A DNA stretch of 64,000 nt from Bos javanicus. Lineage: Eukaryota > Chordata > Mammalia > Artiodactyla > Bovidae. Every line of letters starts with the position of its first letter. Positions within the stretch are counted from its first letter, which is position 1. The notes below the pieces were generated by a model. The model saw only the letters and a list, made by a program, of their open reading frames with translations, was not told where the DNA came from and did no database searches. The translations under genes and the position numbers were made by a program. The stretch is taken from NCBI RefSeq assembly GCF_032452875.1, contig NW_026893686.1:186001-250000 (forward strand), in the 5' to 3' direction. Shown piece by piece: positions 26,290-41,755 of this stretch.

Positions 26290-27739
26290 ACTGAGCATGC
26301 ACTGTTCACGTCGGTGATCACACACCTATCACGTGAATAACCATGCACTGATCACGTGGCTATCATGCACTGATGACGTGGCTGATCATGCACTGATCAT
26401 GTGGCTGATCATGCACTGATCACGTAGCTATCTTGCACTGGTCACTTGGCTGATCATACACTCATCACGGGACTGATCGTGCACTGATTGCGGCGCTATC
26501 ATGCATTGACTACATGACACCACATGCACTGATCACGTGCATGATCATGCACTGATCACATGACTGACCATGCACTGATCACATGACTGATCATGCACTG
26601 ATCACGTGGCTATCATGCACTGATCATTTGGCTGGTCATACACTGATCATGTGCCTGGTCATGCACTGATAATGTGGCTGATCATGCACTGATCACGTGA
26701 CTGATAATGCACTGATCATCTGGCTATCATGCACTCATTACCTGGCTATCGTGCACTGATCACGTGGTTGATCATACACTGATCACGAGACTGATCATGC
26801 ACTGATCACGTCTATATCATGCACTGATCACATGACTGCCCATACACTGATCACCCGGATGATCATACACTGATCATGTGACAGATCATGCACTGATCAC
26901 GTGGCTATCATGCACTGCTCACGCGGCTGTTCATGCAATGATCATGTAGCTACCATGTACTGGACACGTGAGTGATCATGCACTGATCACGTAATTGATC
27001 ATGCACTGATCAGTTGACTTATCATGCACTGTTCACGTGAGTGATCATGCACTGATCACGTGACTGATCATGCACTGATCTCGTGGCTATCATGCATGGC
27101 TCATGTGGCTGATCATGCAATGATCACCTAGCTATCATATACTGGTCAAGTGACTGATCATGCACTGATCACGTAATTGATCATGCACTGGTCATGTGGC
27201 TGATCATGCACTGATCACGTGGCTGATCATCCACTGATCACGTGACTGATCATGCACTGATCACGTGACTGATCATGCACTGATCACGTGGCTATCATGC
27301 ACTGATCACTTGGCTGGTCATACACTGATCACGTGCCTGGTCATGCACAGATTACATGACTGATCATGCACTGAACACGTGACTGATCATGCACTGATCA
27401 CGTGGCTATCATGCACTACTCACGTGGTTGATCATGCAATGATCATGTAGCTACCATGTACCGGTCAGGTGACTGATCATACACCCATCAGGTGACTGAT
27501 CATGCACTGATCACGTGGCTGATCATACACTGATCACCTGCCTGGTCATGCACAGATCACGTGACAAATCATGAACTGATCACATAGCTATCATGAACTG
27601 ATCACCTGGCTGATCATGCACTGATCACGTGGCTGATCATGCACTGATACCGTGACTGAACATGGACTGATCACATGACTATCATGTAGTGATCACGTGA
27701 CTTAATGGCGCTGATCATGTGAGTTATCATGTGCTGATC

Positions 27740-28018
27740 ATGTTTGCTATCATACTCTGATCATGTGCCTCTGGAGGCAATAAACAAAGAGCTGAGTAGG
27801 CATGAATCAAACAGTCAGCAGGCAATAATCATGGAACTCGGGTGTGAGGAATCATGCTGCTCAGCTGGCAATAATCAAGCCGCTGAGCAGGCAGGAATTA
27901 CGCAGCACAGCTGGCAATTGTCAAGCAGATGACAGGCAGGAATCGTGCAGCTCAGCTGGCAATTGTCAAGCAGATGAGCAGACACTAATCACAAAGCTCA
28001 GCAGGCCCTGATCACGTG
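27740..28018. repeat. Diverged block A1 (HOR 2)
   Basis: 3' end CACTAATCACAAAGCTC as in HOR 1. The flank reads CGGTAATCAC, a variant shared with HORs 5 and 6 but not 3 and 4. Confidence 0.92.
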
Positions 28019-29378
28019 ACTGAGCATGCACTGTTCACGTCGGTAATCACACACCTATCACGTGAATGACCATGCACTGATCACGTGGCTATCATGCACT
28101 GATGACGTGGCTGATCATGCACTGATCATGTGACTGATCATGCACTGATCACGTAGCTATCTTGCACTGGTCACTTGGCTGATCATACACTCATCACGGG
28201 ACTGATCGTGCACTGATTGCGGCGCTATCATGCATTGACTACATGACACCACATGCACTGATCACGTCCATGATCATGCACTGATCACATGACTGACCAT
28301 GCACTGATCACGTGACTGATCATGCACTGATCACGTGGCTATCATGCACTGATCATTTGGCTGGTCATACACTGATCAGGTGCCTGGTCATGCACTGATA
28401 ATGTGGCTGATCATGCACTGATCACGTGACTGATAATGCACTGATCACGTCTATATCATGCACTGATCACATGACTGCCCATGCACTGATCACCCGGATG
28501 ATCATACACTGATCATGTGACAGATCATGCACTGATCACGTGGCTATCATGCACTGCTCACGCGGCTGTTCATGCAATGATCACGTAGCTACCATGTACT
28601 GGACACGTGAGTGATCATGCACTGATCAGGTAATTGATCATGCACTGATCAGTTGACTTATCATGCACTGTTCACGTGAGTGATCATGCACTGATCAAGT
28701 GACTGATCATGCACTGATCTCGTGGCTATCATGCACGGCTCATGTGGCTGATCATGCAATGATCACCTAGCTACCATATACTGGTCAAGTGACTGATCAT
28801 GCACTGATCACGTAATTGATCATGCACTGGTCATGTGGCTGATCATGCACTGATCACGTGGCTGATCATCCACTGATCACGTGACTGATCATGCACTGAT
28901 CACGTGACTGATCATGCACTGATCACGTGGCTATCATGCACTGATCACTTGGCTGGTCATACACTGATCACGTGCCTGGTCATGCACAGAATACATCACT
29001 GATCATGCACTGAACACGTGACTGATCATGCACTGATCACGTGGCTATCATGCACTACTCACGTGGTTGATCATGCAATGATCATGTAGCTACCATGTAC
29101 CGGTCAGGTGACTGATCATACACCCATCAGGTGACTGATCATGCACTGATCACGTGGCTGATCATACACTGATCACCTGCCTGGTCATGCACAGATCACG
29201 TGACAAATCATGAACTGATCACATAGCTATCATGAACTGATCACCTGGCTGATCATGCACTGATCACGTGGCTGATCATGCACTGATACCGTGACTGAAC
29301 ATGGACTGATCACATGACTATCATGTAGTGATCACGTGACTTAATGGCGCTGATCATGTGAGTTATCATGTGCTGATC

Positions 29379-29657
29379 ATGTTTGCTATCATACTCTGAT
29401 CATGTGCCTCTGGAGGCAATAAACAAAGAGCTGAGTAGGCATGAATCAAACAGTCAGCAGGCAATAATCATGGAACTCGGGTGTGAGGAATCATGCTGCT
29501 CAGCTGGCAATAATCAAGCCGCTGAGCAGGCAGGAATTACGCAGCACAGCTGGCAATTGTCAAGCAGATGACAGGCAGGAATCGTGCAGCTCAGCTGGCA
29601 ATTGTCAAGCAGATGAGCAGACAGTAATCACGCAGCTCAGCAGGCCCTGATCACGTG
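29379..29657. repeat. Diverged block A2 (HOR 2)
   Basis: Fully A-type 3' end (CAGTAATCACGCAGC) with flank CACTATTCACGTGGCAG and TACACGGATCAC. Confidence 0.92.
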
Positions 29658-30584
29658 ACTGAGCATGCACTATTCACGTGGCAGATCATACACGGATCAC
29701 GTGATGATCATGCACTGATCACTTGGATATCATGCACTGATCACGTGGCTGATCATACACTGTTCACGTGTCTGACCATGCACTGATCACGTGGCTGATC
29801 ATACACTGCTCAGGTAACTGATCATGCACTGATCACGTGGCTATCATGCACTGATCACGTGGCTGAACATGCACTGTTCACGTGGCTGATCACACAATTG
29901 TCACGTGACATATCATGCACTGATCACGTGGCACTCATGCACTGATCACGTGGCTGATCATACTCTGCTCACGTAACTGATCATGCACACATCATGTGGC
30001 TATCATGCGCTGCTCACGTGGCTCGTCAAGGAATGATGACATAGCTACCATGTACTGGTCACGTGACTGATCATGCACAGATCACGTAAATGATCAAGCA
30101 CTGTTCACGTGACTGATCATGTACTGATCACGTGACTGATCATGCACTGATCAGGTGGCTATCATGCTCTGCTCACGTGACTGATCATGCACTGATCACG
30201 TAATTGATCCTGCACTGATCACGTGGCTCATCATGCACTGATCACGTGGCTGATCACACATGTATCACGTGACTGATCAAGCACTGATCACGTGGCTCTC
30301 ATGCACTGATCACGTGGCTATCATGCACAGATCACGTGGCTGATCATGCAAAGATCACGTAGCTACCATGTACTGGTCACGTGAATGATCAAGCACTGAT
30401 CACGTGGCTGATCATGCACTGATCACGTGACTGATCATGCACTGCTCACGTGTCTGATCATGCAATGATCACGCAGCTACAATGTACTGGTCACATGACT
30501 GATCATGCACTGATCATGTAATTGATCATGCACTGATCACCTGGCTTATCATGCATTGATTATGTGATTCATCATGTGCTGATC

Positions 30585-30855
30585 ATGTTTGGTGTCATAC
30601 ACTGATCATGTGCCTCTGGAGGCAATGAACAAAAAGCTGAGTAGGCAGGAATCAGTAGGCAATGATCATGGAACTCAGCTCTGAGAAATCCTGCTGCTCA
30701 ACTGGCAATAATCAAGTAGATGAGCAGGCAGGAATTATGCAGCACAGATGGCAATTGTCAAGGAGATGACAGGCAGGAATCCTACAGCTCAGCTGGCAAT
30801 TGTCAAGCAGATGAGCAGACACTAATCACGAAGCTCAGCAGGCCCTGATCACGTG
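30585..30855. repeat. Diverged block B (HOR 2)
   Basis: 271-bp form with the same markers as at 21043. No difference seen. Confidence 0.92.
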
Positions 30856-32305
30856 ACTGAGCATGCACTGTTCACGTCGGTGATCACACACCTATCACGT
30901 GAATAACCATGCACTGATCACGTGGCTATCATGCACTGATGACGTGGCTGATCGTGCACTGATCATGTGGCTGATCATGCACTGATCACGTAGCTATCTT
31001 GCACTGGTCACTTGGCTGATCATACACTCATCACGGGACTGATCGTGCACTGATTGCGGCGCTATCATGCATTGACTACATGACACCACATGCACTGATC
31101 ACGTCCATGATCATGCACTGATCACATGACTGACCATGCACTGATCACATGACTGATCATGCACTGATCACGTGGCTATCATGCACTGATCATTTGGCTG
31201 GTCATACACTGATCATGTGCCTGGTCATGCACTGATCATGTGGCTGATCATGCACTGATCACGTGACTGATAATGCACTGATCATCTGGCTATCATGCAC
31301 TCATTACCTGGCTATCGTGCACTGATCACGTGGTTGATCATACACTGATCACGAGACTGATCATGCACTGATCACGTCTATATCATGCACTGATCACATG
31401 ACTGCCCATGCACTGATCACCCGGATGATCATACACTGATCATGTGACAGATCATGCACTGATCACGTGGCTATCATGAACTGCTCACGCGGCTGTTCAT
31501 GCAATGATCACGTAGCTACCATGTACTGGACACGTGAGTGATCATGCACTGATCACGTAATTGATCATGCACTGATCAGTTGACTTATCATGCACTGTTC
31601 ACGTGAGTGATCATGCACTGATCACGTGACTGATCATGCACTGATCTCGTGGCTGTCATGCATGGCTCATGTGGCTGATCATGCAATGATCACCTAGCTA
31701 TCATATACTGGTCAAGTGACTGATCATGCACTGATCACGTAATTGATCATGCACTGGTCATGTGGCTGATCATGCACTGATCACGTGGCTGATCATCCAC
31801 TGATCACGTGACTGATCATGCACTGATCACGTGACTGATCATGCACTGATCACGTGGCTATCATGCACTGATCACTTGGCTGGTCATACACTGATCACGT
31901 GCCTGGTAATGCACAGATTACATCACTGATCATGCACTGAACACGTGACTGATCATGCACTGATCACGTGGCTATCATGCACTACTCACGTGGTTGATCA
32001 TGCAATGATCATGTAGCTACCATGTACCGGTCAGGTGACTGATCATACACCCATCAGGTGACTGATCATGCACTGATCACGTGGCTGATCATACACTGAT
32101 CACCTGCCTGGTCATGCACAGATCACGTGACAAATCATGAACTGATCACATAGCTATCATGAACTGATCACCTGGCTGATCATGCACTGATCACGTGGCT
32201 GATCATGCACTGATACCGTGACTGAACATGGACTGATCACATGACTATCATGTAGTGATCACGTGACTTAATGGCGCTGATCATGTGAGTTATCATGTGC
32301 TGATC

Positions 32306-32584
32306 ATGTTTGCTATCATACTCTGATCATGTGCCTCTGGAGGCAATAAACAAAGAGCTGAGTAGGCATGAATCAAACAGTCAGCAGGCAATAATCATGG
32401 AACTCGGGTGTGAGGAATCATGCTGCTCAGCTGGCAATAATCAAGCCGCTGAGCAGGCAGGAATTACGCAGCACAGCTGGCAATTGTCAAGCAGATGACA
32501 GGCAGGAATCGTGCAGCTCAGCTGGCAATTGTCAAGCAGATGAGCAGACACTAATCACGAAGCTCAGCAGGCCCTGATCACGTG
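32306..32584. repeat. Diverged block A1 (HOR 3)
   Basis: 3' end is CACTAATCACGAAGCTC, now identical to the B-block end, with the CGGTGATC flank. Confidence 0.92.
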
Positions 32585-33944
32585 ACTGAGCATGCACTGT
32601 TCACGTCGGTGATCACACACCTATCACGTGAATGACCATGCACTGATCACGTGGCTATCATGCACTGATGACGTGGCTGATCATGCACTGATCATGTGAC
32701 TGATCATGCACTGATCACGTAGCTATCTTGCACTGGTCACTTGGCTGATCATACACTCATCACGGGACTGATCGTGCACTGATTGCGGCGCTATCATGCA
32801 TTGACTACATGACACCACATGCACTGATCACGTCCATGATCATGCACTGATCACATGACTGACCATGCACTGATCACGTGACTGATCATGCACTGATCAC
32901 GTGGCTATCATGCACTGATCATTTGGCTGGTCATACACTGATCAGGTGCCTGGTCATGCACTGATAATGTGGCTGATCATGCACTGATCACGTGACTGAT
33001 AATGCACTGATCACGTCTATATCATGCACTGATCACATGACTGCCCATGCACTGATCACCCGGATGATCATACACTGATCATGTGACAGATCATGCACTG
33101 ATCACGTGGCTATCATGCACTGCTCACGCGGCTGTTCATGCAATGATCACGTAGCTACCATGTACTGGACACGTGAGTGATCATGCACTGATCACGTAAT
33201 TGATCATGCACTGATCAGTTGACTTATCATGCACTGTTCACGTGAGTGATCATGCACTGATCAAGTGACTGATCATGCACTGATCTCGTGGCTATCATGC
33301 ACGGCTCATGTGGCTGATCATGCAATGATCACCTAGCTACCATATACTGGTCAAGTGACTGATCATGCACTGATCACGTAATTGATCATGCACTGGTCAT
33401 GTGGCTGATCATGCACTGATCACGTGGCTGATCATCCACTGATCACGTGACTGATCATGCACTGATCACGTGACTGATCATGCACTGATCACGTGGCTAT
33501 CATGCACTGATCACTTGGCTGGTCATACACTGATCACGTGCCTGGTCATGCACAGAATACATCACTGATCATGCACTGAACACGTGACTGATCATGCACT
33601 GATCACGTGGCTATCATGCACTACTCACGTGGTTGATCATGCAATGATCATGTAGCTACCATGTACCGGTCAGGTGACTGATCATACACCCATCAGGTGA
33701 CTGATCATGCACTGATCACGTGGCTGATCATACACTGATCACCTGCCTGGTCATGCACAGATCACGTGACAAATCATGAACTGATCACATAGCTATCATG
33801 AACTGATCACCTGGCTGATCATGCACTGATCACGTGGCTGATCATGCACTGATACCGTGACTGAACATGGACTGATCACATGACTATCATGTAGTGATCA
33901 CGTGACTTAATGGCGCTGATCATGTGAGTTATCATGTGCTGATC

Positions 33945-34223
33945 ATGTTTGCTATCATACTCTGATCATGTGCCTCTGGAGGCAATAAACAAAGAGCTGA
34001 GTAGGCATGAATCAAACAGTCAGCAGGCAATAATCATGGAACTCGGGTGTGAGGAATCATGCTGCTCAGCTGGCAATAATCAAGCCGCTGAGCAGGCAGG
34101 AATTACGCAGCACAGCTGGCAATTGTCAAGCAGATGACAGGCAGGAATCGTGCAGCTCAGCTGGCAATTGTCAAGCAGATGAGCAGACAGTAATCACGCA
34201 GCTCAGCAGGCCCTGATCACGTG
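33945..34223. repeat. Diverged block A2 (HOR 3)
   Basis: A-type 3' end. Just downstream it has TACACTGATCAC where other A2 flanks have TACACGGATCAC. Confidence 0.92.
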
Positions 34224-35150
34224 ACTGAGCATGCACTATTCACGTGGCAGATCATACACTGATCACGTGATGATCATGCACTGATCACTTGGATATCATG
34301 CACTGATCACGTGGCTGATCATACACTGTTCACGTGTCTGACCATGCACTGATCACGTGGCTGATCATACACTGCTCAGGTAACTGATCATGCACTGATC
34401 ACGTGGCTATCATGCACTGATCACGTGGCTGAACATGCACTGTTCACGTGGCTGATCACACAATTGTCACGTGACATATCATGCACTGATCACGTGGCAC
34501 TCATGCACTGATCACGTGGCTGATCATACTCTGCTCACGTAACTGATCATGCACACATCATGTGGGTATCATGCGCTGCTCACGTGGCTCGTCAAGGAAT
34601 GATGACATAGCTACCATGTACTGGTCACGTGACTGATCATGCACAGATCACGTAAATGATCAAGCACTGTTCACGTGACTGATCATGTACTGATCACGTG
34701 ACTGATCATGCACTGATCAGGTGGCTATCATGCTCTGCTCACGTGACTGATCATGCACTGATCACGTAATTGATCCTGCACTGATCACGTGGCTCATCAT
34801 GCACTGATCACGTGGCTGATCACACATGTATCACGTGACTGATCAAGCACTGATCACGTGGCTCTCATGCACTGATCACGTGGCTATCATGCACAGATCA
34901 CGTGGCTGATCATGCAAAGATCACGTAGCTACCATGTACTGGTCACGTGAATGATCAAGCACTGATCACGTGGCTGATCATGCACTGATCACGTGACTGA
35001 TCATGCACTGCTCACGTGTCTGATCATGCAATGATCACGCAGCTACAATGTACTGGTCACATGACTGATCATGCACTGATCATGTAATTGATCATGCACT
35101 GATCACCTGGCTTATCATGCATTGATTATGTGATTCATCATGTGCTGATC

Positions 35151-35421
35151 ATGTTTGGTGTCATACACTGATCATGTGCCTCTGGAGGCAATGAACAAAA
35201 AGCTGAGTAGGCAGGAATCAGTAGGCAATGATCATGGAACTCAGCTCTGAGAAATCCTGCTGCTCAACTGGCAATAATCAAGTAGATGAGCAGGCAGGAA
35301 TTATGCAGCACAGATGGCAATTGTCAAGGAGATGACAGGCAGGAATCCTACAGCTCAGCTGGCAATTGTCAAGCAGATGAGCAGACACTAATCACGAAGC
35401 TCAGCAGGCCCTGATCACGTG
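35151..35421. repeat. Diverged block B (HOR 3)
   Basis: 271-bp form. The flank carries GGCTGATCGTGCACTG, shared by the B flanks of units 2-6. Confidence 0.92.
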
Positions 35422-36871
35422 ACTGAGCATGCACTGTTCACGTCGGTGATCACACACCTATCACGTGAATAACCATGCACTGATCACGTGGCTATCATGC
35501 ACTGATGACGTGGCTGATCGTGCACTGATCATGTGGCTGATCATGCACTGATCACGTAGCTATCTTGCACTGGTCACTTGGCTGATCATACACTCATCAC
35601 GGGACTGATCGTGCACTGATTGCGGCGCTATCATGCATTGACTACATGACACCACATGCACTGATCACGTCCATGATCATGCACTGATCACATGACTGAC
35701 CATGCACTGATCACATGACTGATCATGCACTGATCACGTGGCTATCATGCACTGATCATTTGGCTGGTCATACACTGATCATGTGCCTGGTCATGCACTG
35801 ATCATGTGGCTGATCATGCACTGATCACGTGACTGATAATGCACTGATCATCTGGCTATCATGCACTCATTACCTGGCTATCGTGCACTGATCACGTGGT
35901 TGATCATACACTGATCACGAGACTGATCATGCACTGATCACGTCTATATCATGCACTGATCACATGACTGCCCATGCACTGATCACCCGGATGATCATAC
36001 ACTGATCATGTGACAGATCATGCACTGATCACGTGGCTATCATGAACTGCTCACGCGGCTGTTCATGCAATGATCACGTAGCTACCATGTACTGGACACG
36101 TGAGTGATCATGCACTGATCACGTAATTGATCATGCACTGATCAGTTGACTTATCATGCACTGTTCACGTGAGTGATCATGCACTGATCACGTGACTGAT
36201 CATGCACTGATCTCGTGGCTGTCATGCATGGCTCATGTGGCTGATCATGCAATGATCACCTAGCTATCATATACTGGTCAAGTGACTGATCATGCACTGA
36301 TCACGTAATTGATCATGCACTGGTCATGTGGCTGATCATGCACTGATCACGTGGCTGATCATCCACTGATCACGTGACTGATCATGCACTGATCACGTGA
36401 CTGATCATGCACTGATCACGTGGCTATCATGCACTGATCACTTGGCTGGTCATACACTGATCACGTGCCTGGTAATGCACAGATTACATCACTGATCATG
36501 CACTGAACACGTGACTGATCATGCACTGATCACGTGGCTATCATGCACTACTCACGTGGTTGATCATGCAATGATCATGTAGCTACCATGTACCGGTCAG
36601 GTGACTGATCATACACCCATCAGGTGACTGATCATGCACTGATCACGTGGCTGATCATACACTGATCACCTGCCTGGTCATGCACAGATCACGTGACAAA
36701 TCATGAACTGATCACATAGCTATCATGAACTGATCACCTGGCTGATCATGCACTGATCACGTGGCTGATCATGCACTGATACCGTGACTGAACATGGACT
36801 GATCACATGACTATCATGTAGTGATCACGTGACTTAATGGCGCTGATCATGTGAGTTATCATGTGCTGATC

Positions 36872-37150
36872 ATGTTTGCTATCATACTCTGATCATGTGC
36901 CTCTGGAGGCAATAAACAAAGAGCTGAGTAGGCATGAATCAAACAGTCAGCAGGCAATAATCATGGAACTCGGGTGTGAGGAATCATGCTGCTCAGCTGG
37001 CAATAATCAAGCCGCTGAGCAGGCAGGAATTACGCAGCACAGCTGGCAATTGTCAAGCAGATGACAGGCAGGAATCGTGCAGCTCAGCTGGCAATTGTCA
37101 AGCAGATGAGCAGACACTAATCACGAAGCTCAGCAGGCCCTGATCACGTG
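36872..37150. repeat. Diverged block A1 (HOR 4)
   Basis: B-like 3' end CACTAATCACGAAGC and CGGTGATC flank, as in HOR 3. Confidence 0.92.
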
Positions 37151-38510
37151 ACTGAGCATGCACTGTTCACGTCGGTGATCACACACCTATCACGTGAATG
37201 ACCATGCACTGATCACGTGGCTATCATGCACTGATGACGTGGCTGATCATGCACTGATCATGTGACTGATCATGCACTGATCACGTAGCTATCTTGCACT
37301 GGTCACTTGGCTGATCATACACTCATCACGGGACTGATCGTGCACTGATTGCGGCGCTATCATGCATTGACTACATGACACCACATGCACTGATCACGTC
37401 CATGATCATGCACTGATCACATGACTGACCATGCACTGATCACGTGACTGATCATGCACTGATCACGTGGCTATCATGCACTGATCATTTGGCTGGTCAT
37501 ACACTGATCAGGTGCCTGGTCATGCACTGATAATGTGGCTGATCATGCACTGATCACGTGACTGATAATGCACTGATCACGTCTATATCATGCACTGATC
37601 ACATGACTGCCCATGCACTGATCACCCGGATGATCATACACTGATCATGTGACAGATCATGCACTGATCACGTGGCTATCATGCACTGCTCACGCGGCTG
37701 TTCATGCAATGATCACGTAGCTACCATGTACTGGACACGTGAGTGATCATGCACTGATCACGTAATTGATCATGCACTGATCAGTTGACTTATCATGCAC
37801 TGTTCACGTGAGTGATCATGCACTGATCAAGTGACTGATCATGCACTGATCTCGTGGCTATCATGCACGGCTCATGTGGCTGATCATGCAATGATCACCT
37901 AGCTACCATATACTGGTCAAGTGACTGATCATGCACTGATCACGTAATTGATCATGCACTGGTCATGTGGCTGATCATGCACTGATCACGTGGCTGATCA
38001 TCCACTGATCACGTGACTGATCATGCACTGATCACGTGACTGATCATGCACTGATCACGTGGCTATCATGCACTGATCACTTGGCTGGTCATACACTGAT
38101 TACGTGCCTGGTCATGCACAGAATACATCACTGATCATGCACTGAACACGTGACTGATCATGCACTGATCACGTGGCTATCATGCACTACTCACGTGGTT
38201 GATCATGCAATGATCATGTAGCTACCATGTACCGGTCAGGTGACTGATCATACACCCATCAGGTGACTGATCATGCACTGATCACGTGGCTGATCATACA
38301 CTGATCACCTGCCTGGTCATGCACAGATCACGTGACAAATCATGAACTGATCACATAGCTATCATGAACTGATCACCTGGCTGATCATGCACTGATCACG
38401 TGGCTGATCATGCACTGATACCGTGACTGAACATGGACTGATCACATGACTATCATGTAGTGATCACGTGACTTAATGGCGCTGATCATGTGAGTTATCA
38501 TGTGCTGATC

Positions 38511-38789
38511 ATGTTTGCTATCATACTCTGATCATGTGCCTCTGGAGGCAATAAACAAAGAGCTGAGTAGGCATGAATCAAACAGTCAGCAGGCAATAAT
38601 CATGGAACTCGGGTGTGAGGAATCATGCTGCTCAGCTGGCAATAATCAAGCCGCTGAGCAGGCAGGAATTACGCAGCACAGCTGGCAATTGTCAAGCAGA
38701 TGACAGGCAGGAATCGTGCAGCTCAGCTGGCAATTGTCAAGCAGATGAGCAGACAGTAATCACGCAGCTCAGCAGGCCCTGATCACGTG
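38511..38789. repeat. Diverged block A2 (HOR 4)
   Basis: A-type 3' end with the TACACGGATCAC flank. 4,566 bp from the A2 block of HOR 3. Confidence 0.92.
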
Positions 38790-39716
38790 ACTGAGCATGC
38801 ACTATTCACGTGGCAGATCATACACGGATCACGTGATGATCATGCACTGATCACTTGGATATCATGCACTGATCACGTGGCTGATCATACACTGTTCACG
38901 TGTCTGACCATGCACTGATCACGTGGCTGATCATACACTGCTCAGGTAACTGATCATGCACTGATCACGTGGCTATCATGCACTGATCACGTGGCTGAAC
39001 ATGCACTGTTCACGTGGCTGATCACACAATTGTCACGTGACATATCATGCACTGATCACGTGGCACTCATGCACTGATCACGTGGCTGATCATACTCTGC
39101 TCACGTAACTGATCATGCACACATCATGTGGGTATCATGCGCTGCTCACGTGGCTCGTCAAGGAATGATGACATAGCTACCATGTACTGGTCACGTGACT
39201 GATCATGCACAGATCACGTAAATGATCAAGCACTGTTCACGTGACTGATCATGTACTGATCACGTGACTGATCATGCACTGATCAGGTGGCTATCATGCT
39301 CTGCTCACGTGACTGATCATGCACTGATCACGTAATTGATCCTGCACTGATCACGTGGCTCATCATGCACTGATCACGTGGCTGATCACACATGTATCAC
39401 GTGACTGATCAAGCACTGATCACGTGGCTCTCATGCACTGATCACGTGGCTATCATGCACAGATCACGTGGCTGATCATGCAAAGATCACGTAGCTACCA
39501 TGTACTGGTCACGTGACTGATCAAGCACTGATCACGTGGCTGATCATGCACTGATCACGTGACTGATCATGCACTGCTCACGTGTCTGATCATGCAATGA
39601 TCACGCAGCTACAATGTACTGGTCACATGACTGATCATGCACTGATCATGTAATTGATCATGCACTGATCACCTGGCTTATCATGCATTGATTATGTGAT
39701 TCATCATGTGCTGATC

Positions 39717-39987
39717 ATGTTTGGTGTCATACACTGATCATGTGCCTCTGGAGGCAATGAACAAAAAGCTGAGTAGGCAGGAATCAGTAGGCAATGATCA
39801 TGGAACTCAGCTCTGAGAAATCCTGCTGCTCAACTGGCAATAATCAAGTAGATGAGCAGGCAGGAATTATGCAGCACAGATGGCAATTGTCAAGGAGATG
39901 ACAGGCAGGAATCCTACAGCTCAGCTGGCAATTGTCAAGCAGATGAGCAGACACTAATCACGAAGCTCAGCAGGCCCTGATCACGTG
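39717..39987. repeat. Diverged block B (HOR 4)
   Basis: 271-bp form. The downstream flank has the private change GATGACTTGGCTG for GATGACGTGGCTG near 40075. Confidence 0.92.
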
Positions 39988-41484
39988 ACTGAGCATGCAC
40001 TGTTCACGTCGGTGATCACACACCTATCACGTGAATAACCATGCACTGATCACGTGGCTATCATGCACTGATGACTTGGCTGATCGTGCACTGATCATGT
40101 GGCTGATCATGCACTGATCACGTAGCTATCTTGCACTGGTCACTTGGCTGATCATACACTCATCACGGGACTGATCGTGCACTGATTGCGGCGCTATCAT
40201 GCATTGACTACATGACACCACATGCACTGATCACGTCCATGATCATGCACTGATCACATGACTGACCATGCACTGATCACATGACTGATCATGCACTGAT
40301 CACGTGGCTATCATGCACTGATCATTTGGCTGGTCATACACTGATCATGTGCCTGGTCATGCACTGATCATGTGGCTGATCATGCACTGATCACGTGACT
40401 GATAATGCACTGATCATCTGGCTATCATGCACTCATTACCTGGCTATCGTGCACTGATCACGTGGTTGATCATACACTGATCACGAGACTGATCATGCAC
40501 TGATCACGTCTATATCATGCACTGATCACATGACTGCCCATGCACTGATCACCCGGATGATCATACACTGATCATGTGACAGATCATGCACTGATCACGT
40601 GGCTATCATGAACTGCTCACGCGGCTGTTCATGCAATGATCACGTAGCTACCATGTACTGGACACGTGAGTGATCATGCACTGATCACGTAATTGATCAT
40701 GCACTGATCAGTTGACTTATCATGCACTGTTCACGTGAGTGATCATGCACTGATCACGTGACTGATCATGCACTGATCTCGTGGCTGTCATGCATGGCTC
40801 ATGTGGCTGATCATGCAATGATCACCTAGCTATCATATACTGGTCAAGTGACTGATCATGCACTGATCACGTAATTGATCATGCACTGGTCATGTGGCTG
40901 ATCATGCACTGATCACGTGGCTGATCATCCACTGATCACGTGACTGATCATGCACTGATCACGTGACTGATCATGCACTGATCACGTGACTGATCATGCA
41001 CTGATCACGTGGCTATCATGCACTGATCACTTGGCTGGTCATACACTGATCACGTGCCTGGTAATGCACAGATTACATCACTGATCATGCACTGAACACG
41101 TGACTGATCATGCACTGATCACGTGGCTATCATGCACTACTCACGTGGTTGATCATGCAATGATCATGTAGCTACCATGTACCGGTCAGGTGACTGATCA
41201 TACACCCATCAGGTGACTGATCATGCACTGATCACGTGGCTGATCATACACTGATCACCTGCCTGGTCATGCACAGATCACGTGACAAATCATGAACTGA
41301 TCACATAGCTATCATGAACTGATCACCTGGCTGATCATGCACTGATCACGTGGCTGATCATGCAATGATCACGTAGCTACAATGTACTGGTCACGTGACT
41401 GATCATGCACTGATCATGTAATTGATCATGCACTGATCACCTGGCTTATCATGCATTGATTATGTGATTCATCATGTGCTGATC

Positions 41485-41755
41485 ATGTTTGGTGTCATAC
41501 ACTGATCATGTGCCTCTGGAGGCAATGAACAAAAAGCTGAGTAGGCAGGAATCAGTAGGCAATGATCATGGAACTCAGCTCTGAGAAATCCTGCTGCTCA
41601 ACTGGCAATAATCAAGTAGATGAGCAGGCAGGAATTATGCAGCACAGATGGCAATTGTCAAGGAGATGACAGGCAGGAATCCTACAGCTCAGCTGGCAAT
41701 TGTCAAGCAGATGAGCAGACACTAATCACGAAGCTCAGCAGGCCCTGATCACGTG
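41485..41755. repeat. Diverged block B' (HOR 4, extra copy)
   Basis: Same 271-bp form as the B at 39717. Its lead-in differs slightly from the standard one (CGTAGCTACAATG and CACGTGAC against CGCAGCTACAATG and CACATGAC), which places the crossover close by. Confidence 0.92.

Larger units (their letters stand above)
22764..27739. repeat. HOR unit 1 (4,976 bp)
   Basis: Block starts are A1 22764, A2 24402 and B 26019. A2-B is 1,617 bp instead of 1,206. The spacer following A2 is a copy of the spacer following A1 and not the usual A2 flank. Confidence 0.9.
27740..32305. repeat. HOR unit 2 (canonical 4,566 bp)
   Basis: Block starts are A1 27740, A2 29379 and B 30585. Spacings are 1,639, 1,206 and 1,721. 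Compared by eye with unit 3 at an offset of 4,566, I found only about five substitutions in the stretches checked (for example near 27993, 28045, 28628, 29694, 30000) and no length difference. Confidence 0.93.
32306..36871. repeat. HOR unit 3 (canonical 4,566 bp)
   Basis: Block starts are A1 32306, A2 33945 and B 35151. Same length as unit 2. Private differences noticed are TACACTGATCAC after A2 and GATCACGTAATTG where unit 2 has GATCAGGTAATTG. Confidence 0.93.
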
